NCBI GenBank assembly: GCA_002917775.1
Contig: KZ627161.1
Coordinates: forward strand, 1,536,381-1,600,380
Length of the DNA: 64,000 nt
Reading direction: 5' to 3'
Source of the DNA: Glaciozyma antarctica PI12
Lineage: Eukaryota; Basidiomycota; Microbotryomycetes; Kriegeriales; Camptobasidiaceae
A program made the position numbers and the translations under genes. The first letter of the stretch is position 1. Each line of letters opens with the position of its first letter. Below the pieces are notes generated by a model that ran no database searches, was not told the DNA's origin, and saw nothing but the letters and a program-made list of their open reading frames with translations. Below are positions 1 through 10,723 of the stretch, in pieces.

Positions 1-193
1 GCAGACGAACCACCCAACGATGGAAGAAATGGAGGAAGTTCAAGGCCGGTACATTGTCGAGCTTAAGCGGCGAGTTCTCCTTCCTCTTCCTCTCGCTCGC
101 AGGGACTGATGATCGTTCGTTGGCAGGATATGGGACGATCACAAGGAGATTTATGCGCTCGGTCGGACGAAGGAGCTCACGATCATCGCGTAG
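1..193 (+). CDS. 3' end of an unidentified upstream gene (partial)
   Basis: Two coding pieces fit together: 2-48 and 127-193, joined by an intron at 49-126 (GT donor, CAG acceptor, CTGAT branch-like site at about 104-109). The spliced frame reads QTNHPTMEEMEEVQGR then IWDDHKEIYALGRTKEL and stops at TAG 191-193. The phases match (47 nt plus 1 nt completes a codon). GCAG at 1-4 may itself be a splice acceptor. I do not recognise the family from the 38 visible residues, and the rest of the gene lies to the left of the window. The stretch 194-456 would be its 3' UTR plus the promoter of the next gene. Confidence 0.4.
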
Positions 194-456
194 GGAACGT
201 GCGACTGAATTGGGAGGGGGATTGGGGATGAGGCAGACCTCGAGCATCGGTAGCTCGAGGGACTTGAAAGGTAGTTTTGCAAGCGTTCTTGCCTTAGAAC
301 TGTGTATTTCTATCCGTCGAGTGCGAAGGAGAGCCTCGTTGAAAGGACGCAAAATAGACCACGCGGTCCAGAGCGTGGCCGCCCGCGTCGTCGCGTCAGC
401 AACGAAAACCCCTCTTTTCGTCCTCCCACTCGGCTCCCACTGCTCCCAGGCCTGTC

Positions 457-1419
457 ATGAGCTCTCCCATCCAGCTCGTACGGGTCGACCCTGACAACGA
501 GGTCGAAGTCGCTGAGCTGAGGCGCCAGCGCGTCGTGCGTCCTGCTTCCCTTCCGCACTTCACCAGCTCCTGACCCCCTCTCCAGCTCTGCGGCTGGGGA
601 AGCGACTTAATCGATACGTGGTGCTCTCATATTCGCGCTGGCGACAAGGTGCGTCTCTCTCTCTCTCTCTCTCGCAGATCGGTGCCGTTCTGATGGCCCT
701 GCAGAACCTCTTCTGGATCACGCCGGGGAGCAAGACCTTTCCGCTCCACGACGTCGAGCCATTGAGCCTCAATCCTAGCGTCGCGGGACCCCCGCCGCCT
801 GATCAGGCGTTCCAGCCACTTGGGCACGTTTCGCTGGATTGGGTGGACACGAACAACGATATGTCGCTGGCGGATAGGGAGGAAGCGAGGGTGACGATTG
901 CGAGCTTGTTTGTGCTGAGATCGCAACAGGGGAATGGGCTGGGACGGTACGTTTTTCCCGGCTGAGCGAGGGACGAAGGATGCTGATGAGGATCTCAATC
1001 CGCTCTTCCTCCTCTCCTCGCCAATCGCCCAACACCCGACCTTTCTTTCCGTTCCCTACGCGATCTGCAGGATTATCATGGACGAACTCGAAGCCCTCGC
1101 CACGACCCCCTCCTTCTCCGCCACCTCGATCACCGTAAACACGATGGCAGCCTTCGTCGCCACTTCGGCGTCCTTCTGGGCGTCACTCGGCGTCGAATAC
1201 GATCCCAAAGCTCGCGTAAACCAGCATTGGTACGAGAGGAGGGGCTACGCTGTCTACAAGACCGAGGCGAGGTATAAGGAGAAGAATACGCAAGGAGAGG
1301 AGGTTCTGGTGCCGGCTGTGGTGAGCTTCCCTTTCCCTTTCGTCTCGTCTTCGAAATCAATGCTGATCGCAACTACCTTTCAGTTCATGCGGAAAGAGCT
1401 ACCGCTGGTGACGGCTTGA
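457..1419 (+). CDS. GNAT-family N-acetyltransferase, tandem copy 1
   Basis: A predicted 222-residue acetyltransferase. Exons are 457-534, 586-648, 705-946, 1071-1320 and 1384-1419, and all junction phases agree. The acetyl-CoA binding motif (Q/R-x-x-G-x-G/A) is visible as RSQQGNGLGR at the end of exon 3. A conserved C-terminal HWYERRGY segment follows in exon 4 and the protein ends FMRKELPLVTA. The substrate cannot be told from sequence. The neighbouring copy at 1697-2756 encodes a protein of the same length with matching segments throughout, so this is a tandem duplication. This copy lacks two introns present in the other. Intron 2 contains a (TC)n run and an early CAG at about 674-676 that could act as an alternative acceptor. 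Confidence 0.8.
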
Positions 1420-1696
1420 ACTGGTCTTCTCGTCGCAGGTTCGCTCGCCTTCGAGACTTTCGCAGCTTCGGTTGGCTGATGTTGGGTTCGCAGCGCTCGA
1501 AGTGACCGTATTTGAAGCAGCTTTGATAGAATAGATCGCTTCTCAGGGCTGAACATCGAGGCAACAACGACAAGTCCGTCAAGTCCGAGGTCGCGAGAAG
1601 CACGCGGTCGAGTTCGAACGCGGGGAGGGAGCCGCGAAAGTTGGTCCCTCGTCTCTCTGCTCCACCACGTATCCCTCTGCTCTGAAGCTTTCTAGG

Positions 1697-2756
1697 ATGG
1701 CTTCTACCGTGCTTCTAGTCCGCTTCAACCCCGACAGCCCCCGCGAGGTCGATGAGCTGAGGCGGCAACGCGTCGTAAGTCGGCACGCTCTGCTCCTTCC
1801 TCCGCCTCCTCAGCCTCAGCCTCTTCCACTAGCGCCGAGCTGATGCGCGACTCTGCCCTCAGCCTCCTCCACCAGCGCCGAACTGACGCCCGACTCTGCA
1901 GCTGTGTGGATGGGGAGGACCGCACATCGAGAATTGGATCCGACAAGTCAAGGCCGGCGAGAAGGTGAGTCACACTCGCCGCGTTAACGATGCCCTCCTT
2001 GACGCTTCGTGCCCTCGCAGAACCTCTTCTGGATCACTCCAGGAAGCAAGACCTTTACGATTCCCGCGGAGGAGCCTTTCAGCCTCGATCCTGGCCGCGC
2101 TGGTCCTCTTCCCCCCGATCCCTCCTTCCAGCCCATCGGGCACGCGAGCTTGGACTGGTGCGAGACGCACAACAACCCCACGCTTGCCGATAGAGCTTCG
2201 GGGATCGTTACATTTGCGACGTTCTTCATCCTCGCTTCTCAACAGGGCCGTGGATTGGGAAGGTTAGCCTGCTCTCCTCAATTTTGAAACGCCGTGCGAT
2301 CTGACCTCAACGCCCCAGGATCGTGATGGACGAGTTCGAAGCGCTCGCCAGCTCGCCGGAATTCAACGCCAAGGTGATTACGATCAACACTCTTCCTGGT
2401 AAGCATGCGTCCCTGGTTCGCAAGGTCGTCAAGCTTACACTTCTTCCCAGCCGCCTCCGCGATGTCGGCGGAATTCTGGAAGAGCGTCGACTTGCCTTAC
2501 AATCCCTCTGCGCGAATCAACGAGCAGTGCGTCTTCTCAGATCCTAGCACCAGCGCGTGACTGACGTGCTCGCAGCTGGTACCACAGGCGGGGTTACGAG
2601 ACTTATGATCTCGAGCCACGGTACTTTGTAGAGAAGCGAGCCGACGGGAGCGAGCTGGTCTTCCCTGCAGTCGTTAGTCCTTCCTCTCGCTCGAGTCGTT
2701 GCGTGGTCTGACGCTCTGCAAAGTACATGAGGAAAGAGTGTCCGCCTGCGAAGTGA
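1697..2756 (+). CDS. GNAT-family N-acetyltransferase, tandem copy 2
   Basis: Exons are 1697-1774, 1902-1964, 2021-2262, 2319-2398, 2451-2526, 2576-2672 and 2724-2756, giving 669 coding nt and 222 residues, the same total as copy 1. The acetyl-CoA loop is SQQGRGLGR. The C-terminal part carries EHWYHRRGYETY and ends YMRKECPPAK. The first three exons have lengths identical to those of copy 1 (78, 63 and 242 nt). Copy 1 has one continuous 250-nt exon where this copy has three exons separated by 52- and 49-nt introns. Identical lengths but diverged residues indicate an old duplication with intron loss or gain afterwards. The substrate is unknown. The gene is convergent with LRO1, whose stop lies 244 bp downstream. 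Confidence 0.8.
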
Positions 2757-3000
2757 AAGACCTGAAGGCCGGTGGCGCAGGTTGTGGTAGTGTTACGTTT
2801 AGAACTGCAAGCAGAGCGTAGACTCGACGCAGTCCACTCGAGAAGAAAGAAGAGAAGAGAAGCTCGCAACCAGACCTCCCGTGATCGTGCTCGCAATCCG
2901 ACCAAACCTCACGTCTAAGTTCCAAAACCTCAACAAGTACCGTATCAAGCTCACTCTGCTGCCCAGCAGCAGTTCCCTCGTAAGAATCACAAAAGTTCTT

Positions 3001-6000
3001 CTACTCCGCGTCCCACTTGATCTTCGCCGCGTAGTCGACGATGTCCGAGTGAAGCTGCTCCTTGACACGATGCGCATGTCCGGAAACGATGTCGAGGATA
3101 GCCTTGTTGAGCTCCGAGGATCCCAGGATATCGACCTGCGCACACAATCAGCGTCGAGCGAGAGGTACGAGAGCGCAGCGCAAGCGTACGTGATCAGCGG
3201 TCGTAGGACCGCCCCGAGGATCGTACGCGAGTGGCTCATGCTTGATCTCGTGCGTGACGACCGGGATTCGCGAGGGGTTGTACAAGTCGCGCTGTGTGGG
3301 ACAGTTAGTTCGGTTCTCTTCGAGCTCTTTAGGCGAGACGAACCTTCCAGCCATCAACACACATCGCTCCGAGCGACAGGAGCGAGACCGTCCCATCTCC
3401 TTCGCCAAAGATGACGCCTGCGTCCAGGCAAGAATTCAACAGGAGTAGTGCGGGATGAGCGAAAAGGGAGAGACGGACCGCTGCGGACTTTGGGCTCCTG
3501 CGACTCGAGCGTGACGGTTGAGTCGATCCAGCTTCTTCGCGAGAGCGGCATGTCGAGCGGCGTCCGAGGCGTCGTCGTGAGGCATCCTGCGTCGGTGCAG
3601 AGTGGCGTCCCCGCGAAGCCCACTTCGTCGCGCTCGTAGCCTCCCTGCTGGTAGAAATCTGGCGGGACGCGTGAGACGACTGCGGGGGAAGGAAGGAGGG
3701 GGAGGGGACGTACAGCCTCGTTCGGTCTCTTTGCCGACGCCGTAGAGGCATTGAATCCTCATGGAGGGAGCTCGAGGAAGCGTCATCTCCAGTGGGTTTG
3801 TCCACTTGCGGTGGTCCTTGTCGTTGAGAGCGAGTTGCTCAGCCGAACGCTCGATTCCGAAAGAGAAGTTGGTTCCGAGCATTCGCTCATAGGCTAAGGA
3901 AAAACGCGCGTCAGCTGCGAGTCGAACGAAGGTGCTGGAGAGCCTCCTCACAATTCGGAACGTGCTGCAGAATGTAAGTTGACTGCGAACGTCGTAACAA
4001 GTCAGCTCAATCGAGGGACGAGATGAAGATTTCGAAACGTACAGCATCGTCCATCGTCAAGTTCGGCGTGGTGGTCTGCTGCGTGACGTCGGAGGAGTTG
4101 GAGAAAGCTTCAGGTCGGAAGTAGCTGCATCGGGGAGTCAGCACTCGCGAAGGTTGAACTCCCAGTCCATACGCACTAGACGTTCCCACCCGAAAGCGTC
4201 GCATTGACCTTGTCGTCCGGTGCCGACACGCTTGTTCCCCAGACAGCGTTTCTGCCGAATGAAGCCCGTCAGCTTGAGTCGGTAAAGTCTGAGAGGACCA
4301 ACACACCCTCCTTTGAGCATCATCGAAGCCGCTCCCGCCCACGAACGGAACAGGTTGGCTCGCTCTGCACGACTGAAGAGCTTCTCGAGCAGGTACACTC
4401 CTGCTGCGTTGATCTCGACCGTATCTCTCATCTCGCCCGAGAGGATTGCAGACATCGCTTTTGGAACGCCTGCGAATGAGGCAATAAGTACCGCAGCTTG
4501 CGCGTAGTCGAGAGGCGAGCGTACCGAGCAACGTCCCAGCGATGTTGGTGAAGGAGGCGATATGAGTTTCGACCCACTGAGGTCCTCCATTGCCATGTCC
4601 TTCAGCTTCAGCCCACTTGAAGAACCACTGCGAAAGCCCCGCCAGGGTTAGTGACGCGGTCAAAACAGCTTCTCAGCGAACGCACGAGAACGACGAGAGA
4701 TCCCATGCTGTGCGCGACCTGCGTCGCTCGAAGTTAGCGAGCCGCTTGAGCAAGGCGAAAGGCGTTACTTACGATCACCGTCTTCTTGCCGCTGATCTGA
4801 AGGTTGAACTCGATTTGCGCCTTCAAGCGCGAGAAGTATTGGTCGCGAACTTCCAGGTTGTAGTAGCTGCGGAAGCGGCTGATTTAGAAGGCCTCAAGAG
4901 GGGCCTCGCTCGAGAGAGAGCTCACGAAAGACGCCAGTCGTAGGAAGCAAGGAACAGGTCGTCGTGATCGTAATCGAGGACGGCGAGATCTGCGAGCACA
5001 AGGCAAATGTCAGCAGCGAGCTGGTGCGAGCAGTGATGAGCGCACTCTCGATGATTTTGCCCCAAATCCCTGCGAAAAAGCGTTAGCGAGCTTGCTGGGG
5101 GTAGCCACAAAGGAAGGACTGCACTCACAGTATCCAGGCATGAAAGCGCTCGCGGCGTCCAGTCCTTGTGCGGCGCGTACCTTGTATCCCGGAGCATCGA
5201 GCCCAGTCTCGGGATCCAGCGTCATGGCCTGAACCCACGTCTCCTTGGAAGATACGATCGCGCGGAGCATAGACGTGCTCGCCCAAATCCTCTTGCGAAA
5301 GAAAGGAGCAGCCTGAGGAGCGGTCGACCACGACTCCAATCCGCTGCTGACGATACCAGGGACGATGACGACGGCGTGATGCTTCGTTTGACCTCGTAAG
5401 ACGGCATCCCTTCCCACCTGTTGCCACATCAGTTCTCCTGACATCGAGCACGGCGGGAGGAGCGAGAACTTACTGCGAAGTTCGTGGATTTCGAGTGCAA
5501 CCAGTCCCTTCCAGGCGAGAGCATCGTCGTCGTGTTGAACGTCGAAAGCGACGGAAGCTCGGCGAGAATGCTCTGCATGTCGAAAGAGGGGAACTGGTCG
5601 GGGAAGTCTATGTTGTTGGCGTACGACATGAGTTGATCCCCGTCAGTAAACAACCACCTTCGCGCGATGCATCAGCTCTCTCCCTCCCTCGTTTTAACCT
5701 AGCGCGCCGCTCACCCCATGAAGATTCCAAGCAGGGCTCCTCCGACGAAGAATAGACGCCGCTTCTGGAAGAACGTCTTCGGAGGTTCGATGGGAGCATT
5801 GTGAAGTGCGTGCAGGAAAGACTCCGAGAGGTCGAGCTCATCCCACGGGGTTTTGGGCTGCAGAGAGCACAACATCAGCTGGATCCTTCACCGTAGCAAT
5901 CTACACACTGCTGAGATCTTCATCCTCCCATCCTCGTAGCTGTCGGTCTGCTTTAGCTGCGTCCCACGAGGGGAGAGAGTGGACCTACACGTTCACTTGA

Positions 6001-6218
6001 GGATCAATACTCCCTCTCCCGTTGCTGAGACCTGTTCCCACCAGCTTGTGCGCAAGCAAAGGCAAGCAAAGGTATCCCACGCTGCCGAAAGTCGACGTGG
6101 GAGGCGCCGGACTTGGGGAGGCGGTCGCCGAGGTGGAAGGAGAGGTCGCGGTCGAGGGCGGGAGGTCGATGTGCTGAGGCGCCTGGCCACGAGGACGATA
6201 CTTCCTCTGCTTCATCAC
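3001..6218 (-). CDS. LRO1: Phospholipid:diacylglycerol acyltransferase (LRO1/PDAT)
   Basis: Moves an acyl group from a phospholipid to diacylglycerol to form triacylglycerol. It is an ER membrane enzyme of the LCAT family. About 704 residues in 18 exons: a short Pro/Ser-rich cytosolic N-terminus, one membrane segment (KRRLFFVGGALLGIF, exon 5857-5715), then the luminal acyltransferase domain. The active-site Ser lies in VAHSMGS (exon 4718-4686), the Asp in EGDGTVSLLSLG (exon 3417-3344) and the His in TADHVDILG (exons 3291-3190 and 3135-3001). The lid/WIWGK segment and MLGTNFSFGIER region also match LRO1. Exon phases agree from 5857 to 3001. The donor of the first exon is uncertain (GTGGGA at 6080 is one in-phase option; others lie nearer 6000). 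One exon is only 24 nt (5046-5069). SEC5 is divergent. Confidence 0.9.
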
Positions 6219-6338
6219 CAGCGCGAGTAGTGCAAGGAGAGTGAGGAGGAAGAAGGAAGGGAGTTGCGTCGAGCGCGAAGTCGGTTGTGCTTGTTCCCTC
6301 CCACCGACGACGCGCCGATTCAGCTCAGGTCTCTGGGG

Positions 6339-9300
6339 ATGAGCATTCCACCAGTACGAGCCGACAGGGACCAGCCATCACGCCAGGGAGAACGCGACCA
6401 ACGGCGCGCGCCGTCCCGCACCGACACACGGAGCGATCCCAACAGCAGGTCCATCGCTGCCGACCCTCGAGGAGATCCAAGGCGGGGACCGAGTAGCGGG
6501 AGACCAGAGAAGAATGGAAGCAGTAAGCAGGAGGAGTGGGCCGTGGACGAATCTGCCAGTACGTCGCGTCACCATGTTGTGAGGCTCCTGTCGGCGCGGA
6601 CAGCTCACAAGGTCGTGTTCGCAGTGTTGCGGCTCTACGGGCTATCAACTCTGGCGCCTGTGCGTTCCAATTGACGACCTTGCGCCCATCGCGGACGGAA
6701 AGCTGACCCGTTGCTCTCTTGCAGTCGCGGTGGCAGGCGGGAGAGGGCGACAACTTCTTTAGCTCTCCGAGGATTGACGGCGTAAACGGGACGGGGGCCA
6801 GCGGAGGAGCGAAAGGAGACGAGAGTGATCCGCTGGGGCTCATGCGGGGAGGAGTGCTGGCGTGAGTGCTCAACTTGGCATCGGCATGCGAGCGGGGTGG
6901 GGTTGGGGACGAGAGGGAGCTGGCAACAGGAGCTGGGGGCGGCGTGACTGGTGGGGAATCGCTACCAGACCTCTGGAATTCCAAGCGTACTATGCCGCTG
7001 AGCTTCAGCTGACTCCAAGCCTTTCTTCGCAGCGCCAACCCGAACCTCCCTTCCGACATCAGTAAGTCACCTCTCTTGCGCGGCTTCGTGGGGTCTATTC
7101 ACTGATCTGCACGTTCGCAGAATCCACCATCATGCTTCACTCCAAATCGTTCGACCCCAAAGTCTTCCTCGCGACGGTCCACCCTTCCGCCACTTTCCAA
7201 GATCTCAACACTGGTTCGCCGTTTCGCTTTTGACCGATACGTGTGCGATGCTGACGCGAGCCCTCTGTCGCAGGCCGTGAGCGGTTAAAGGACTCACTTG
7301 AGCAGCGATCTGGCGCCTTGAAGCAACTCGTTCAGGCCGAGTGGGATCGCTTCGTTAGCGTCAAGAACGCGACCGAGAGTGCGTTCTTCCCTTCCACTGC
7401 CTGGGCTTAGCTCACGCCGAAGTTACAGCTGTTTACGACGAAATGAAGCAAGGACCGTTAGCGAAGGAGGAGGATCATGGAGTTCGGGAGATTCGAGAGG
7501 CGCTGCGACGTGAGTGTTTGTTTCGCGTGCGACGCGACATACCTCCTACGCTAACTATTCATCTCCGTACCAGTCGCAACGTCAAGAGCTGATGCTGTGT
7601 TCCAGCCGATTCTCGATGCCCGAACGAAGGCTGAGCGGCTGAAGAGCACGTTGGGCGTCTTCGAGCGCAGCAAGTTCTTCTTCAACCTGCCTGGGATCCT
7701 GGGTGAAGCTGTCGAGGCGGCGAGTGATTTTTACTCCATCTTCCACTACGCCGTGCTGATACTTCCTTCGCAGGGCAAGTACGACGTAGCACTGCAGGCG
7801 TACAAGAAGGGTCGATACATCCTCGCCTCAAGACCCGCACAGCTTCTAGGACTGCCCGCTGCGACTACACCGCAACAGCAGGCTCAGCAGAAGCGTATCT
7901 ACGACAAAGTGCGTCTACTCAATCGTCCCGCTGCCAAGGATGCTGCTGATTCTCCGGGCAGGTATGGGGACAAGTCGAGAAGATCATTGGCGATATGCGA
8001 GCGACGCTTGGAAAGCGTCTGCGGGATACGAAGCGTGGTATCGACGAGGTGGAGAAGACTATTGAGTGCGTTCTTCCAGTTGGTCTCGCCGCTGGATCTC
8101 GCTCACCCTCCTCCTGCAGGATTCTCCTGGAGCTCGACCCTACCGATGACCCCGTCTGGATCTTCTTCGACACTCAGCACGAGCACATTCTTCACCTCAT
8201 GACGACTGCATCAGAATCTGTCACTTCCAAAATTCAGCGTGCGTCGGCGGCCTTATCACTACCGGGGCGGGAGGCTGACTCATCGGTGCAGAGGCGATGG
8301 AGCAGATTGGAGGCGACGTTCTGGAAGAGCGAAAAGTAGCGGCCGACCTGCGCGCAGGAGTTGCGAGCCTCGAATCTCCCAACGGCGAAAGCGTTCGAGG
8401 ATCGTCTCGTTTACGCGACTCGCTAACGAAGTCGCGCTAATGCCTTGCCTCCAACAGAGAACGCCACCGGCTCAGACGTCTGGAAGCTAATCTTCGACCT
8501 CGTCCGCAACCTCTCCGAAGTCGTTCTGCAGAACATTCCGAGCTTTTGGAAGGTCGCGAAGGGCTACATGGAGGGCAAGTACCAGAAGGTGAGTCGCTCG
8601 AGCATGCCGTGGCTCCAGCCGCATCACTGATACTGGGTGTTGTTTCCAGAAGAACGACAACTCGACTCCCACCGTCGGCAGTCGCCGAAGTCCCACCCAA
8701 TGTCGTGTCATGACCCAGGACATCATCACCCTCTACGTGACCCTCCTCTCCCAGTTCTTCAGCCTCTCCTCTTCGACCCACTCCCCCGCTTCCGCTTCGA
8801 CTAGCTTCGGCGGCGCAGCCGACAACGACGCTCCTCCTCCTCTTCCATCCTTCGTACCCCCTGGAACGAACACGGCGACGATGGGACACTGGCTGCTCAA
8901 GACTCTCAACGAACTCACGGAGTGCGTATCGGAGATGAGTGCGCTGGAGCTAGCTGGGGAGGCGAGCGGGAGTCTGAAGGAGCTTGTGGCAAGTGCGAGA
9001 TGGCGGTTCGAGGAGGCCGTTTGCGCTGGGTGGGTTCGAGGTACGTCTAGCTCAACTTGCACCTTGAAGATATCAGCTAATCCCGTCGCTACCAGATGCG
9101 AAGATCTTCTACCGCCTCGAGACGTGGCGCGCCGATGCGGACGACTCGACGACGACGAGCTACCTTCGCCAGATCGCTGCGTTCCAGCGGTTCTGCTCGA
9201 TGACGACGTACCGCATCGCTGGTGGATCCGAGGAGCGCGCGATGGCGTCTATGAGCGGCTCGAGTGGGGCGACGCTGATGCCAGGGAAAGGGCGGCAGGA

Positions 9301-10477
9301 TAACGTGAGCTTCGCGTTTGACTTCTCGCGGGAGCGAAGGCTGAACTTGAGATTAGGACATACCTTCCGAGTACATCAAAAAGGTCCAATCTGCGTTCCT
9401 GGATGCGCTGTACGCCTTCCTCGATGGCCTCGTGCACGTCGCCTTCTCCGACCCCGAGGCGATCTTCTCCACTCCGCCTACAGCTCGTCAAGAAGCAGCC
9501 GACGCGTTGGGAGGAGATGGTCGACCGAAGGAGGTTGACGTTCGGAACGTCGTGCGTCTTTCCACCTGGGCGTCTGCGGTCCTCTGCTAACACAAATCAA
9601 TCCGAAGGACATTCGCATCCTCCTCACCGTCTCGAACCTCGCCTACCTCCGCACGACGTCGATTCCACGCATGGTCACCCAGTTCCAAGCGGCGTTCAAG
9701 GTCGACATGGCGTCCGAAGTACAGATGCTCATGGACGTCACCGACCAGCTCGACAAGATCCTCTTCGACGACTACGTCAAGCGCAAGAGCTCCGCCGTCG
9801 AGAAGATCATTCGCAAGGGCGTTTTGGGCGGGACGGTGGACTGGTACGAGGCGCCGAAACCGACTGGTGCGCCAATTTCATTCGGGTTGAGAGGACTCGC
9901 TGACGCCACGGATATGCAGAGGTTCACCCGTTCATCTACGACGCACTTCTTTCGCTCGTGATGGTGCATGCTCAAGTCTCGGCGACTGCGAGACCTCTCG
10001 TCGCGCGAACGCTAGGGAGTCTCGTCGAGGAGCTCGCTTCGGTCGCGCTAGACGCGTTCAGCAAAGTCGAGCGCTTCGGAATGGGTGGTATGCTCCAGGT
10101 GCGTCGGGATTCTCTTTCGCCGTTGGATTAGCACTGACGATGCTCGACAGGCGACGCTCGAGATTGAATTCATGCATCAGACGCTCTCGCAGCACGTCAG
10201 CCCGCTCGCCGATTCAACCCTCCAATCCATCTACAAAACCATCTCGCAATCCTACTATCGGAAACCTTCGCCCAACAGCGCCGGCGAACTCCAGGTACGT
10301 TCCTCCTCTCCATCGTCGTCGGCAACGAGGCTGAATTTACGTCGTTCGCAGGCCGAACTCGAGGGGCTGAAGCGGACTCTCGTGGCGTCAAGGAGAGCGA
10401 CGGCACTGCAGTTTCTATGTATGCGTAAGGTCTCGACTCGTGCGGCTGTGCCGGAGGGGGAGAAGGAGAAGAAGTGA
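6339..10477 (+). CDS. SEC5: Exocyst complex subunit SEC5 (EXOC2)
   Basis: Subunit of the octameric exocyst that tethers secretory vesicles to the plasma membrane. The N-terminal hallmark LRLYGLSTLAPSRW is followed by HSKSFDPKVFLATVHPSATF and LPGILGEAVEAGKYDVALQA, all typical of Sec5. The helical-rod part continues to a Lys-rich C-terminus ending at TGA 10475-10477. I count about 20 exons with consistent phases. The intron at 6559-6624 was chosen because it creates DESAMLRLYG. The intron at 7720-7773 starts with GC, not GT. The donor near 8414 (GTTTAC) is the least certain junction. The start is uncertain: ATG 6339 is the in-frame codon I prefer; ATG 6264 would be only 45 bp from the LRO1 start. 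The C-terminal exon pair is joined by an intron that is itself open. Confidence 0.85.
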
Positions 10478-10723
10478 GGATTGTAGGATTGTAATTCTGG
10501 GTGTCGAGAATTCGCGCCTTCCTTCGCAACGTTCGCTCGTGCGGTTCTCTTGCTCTTCGCAGTCCCTCTTCCTCGAGAGGATTCTGCAGAAGCATGCACT
10601 GCGAAACGAAAAGTGTCGGCAGCGTTTTGAGCTTCGACCGCGTCGACGGGGCTTGCTCTTCGCCAGATTCCTCCGCCATCCTTCGAGTCCACAACGCGCC
10701 GTTTGTGCCCGTCTCCGGCGACT

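Noticed and set aside
655-676. (TC)n tract as a promoter element
   Set aside because: It is the polypyrimidine part of an intron in GNAT copy 1.
6264-6338. ATG 6264 as the SEC5 start
   Set aside because: It would leave only 45 bp to the divergent LRO1 ATG and adds residues of no recognisable type. ATG 6339 is preferred but unproven.
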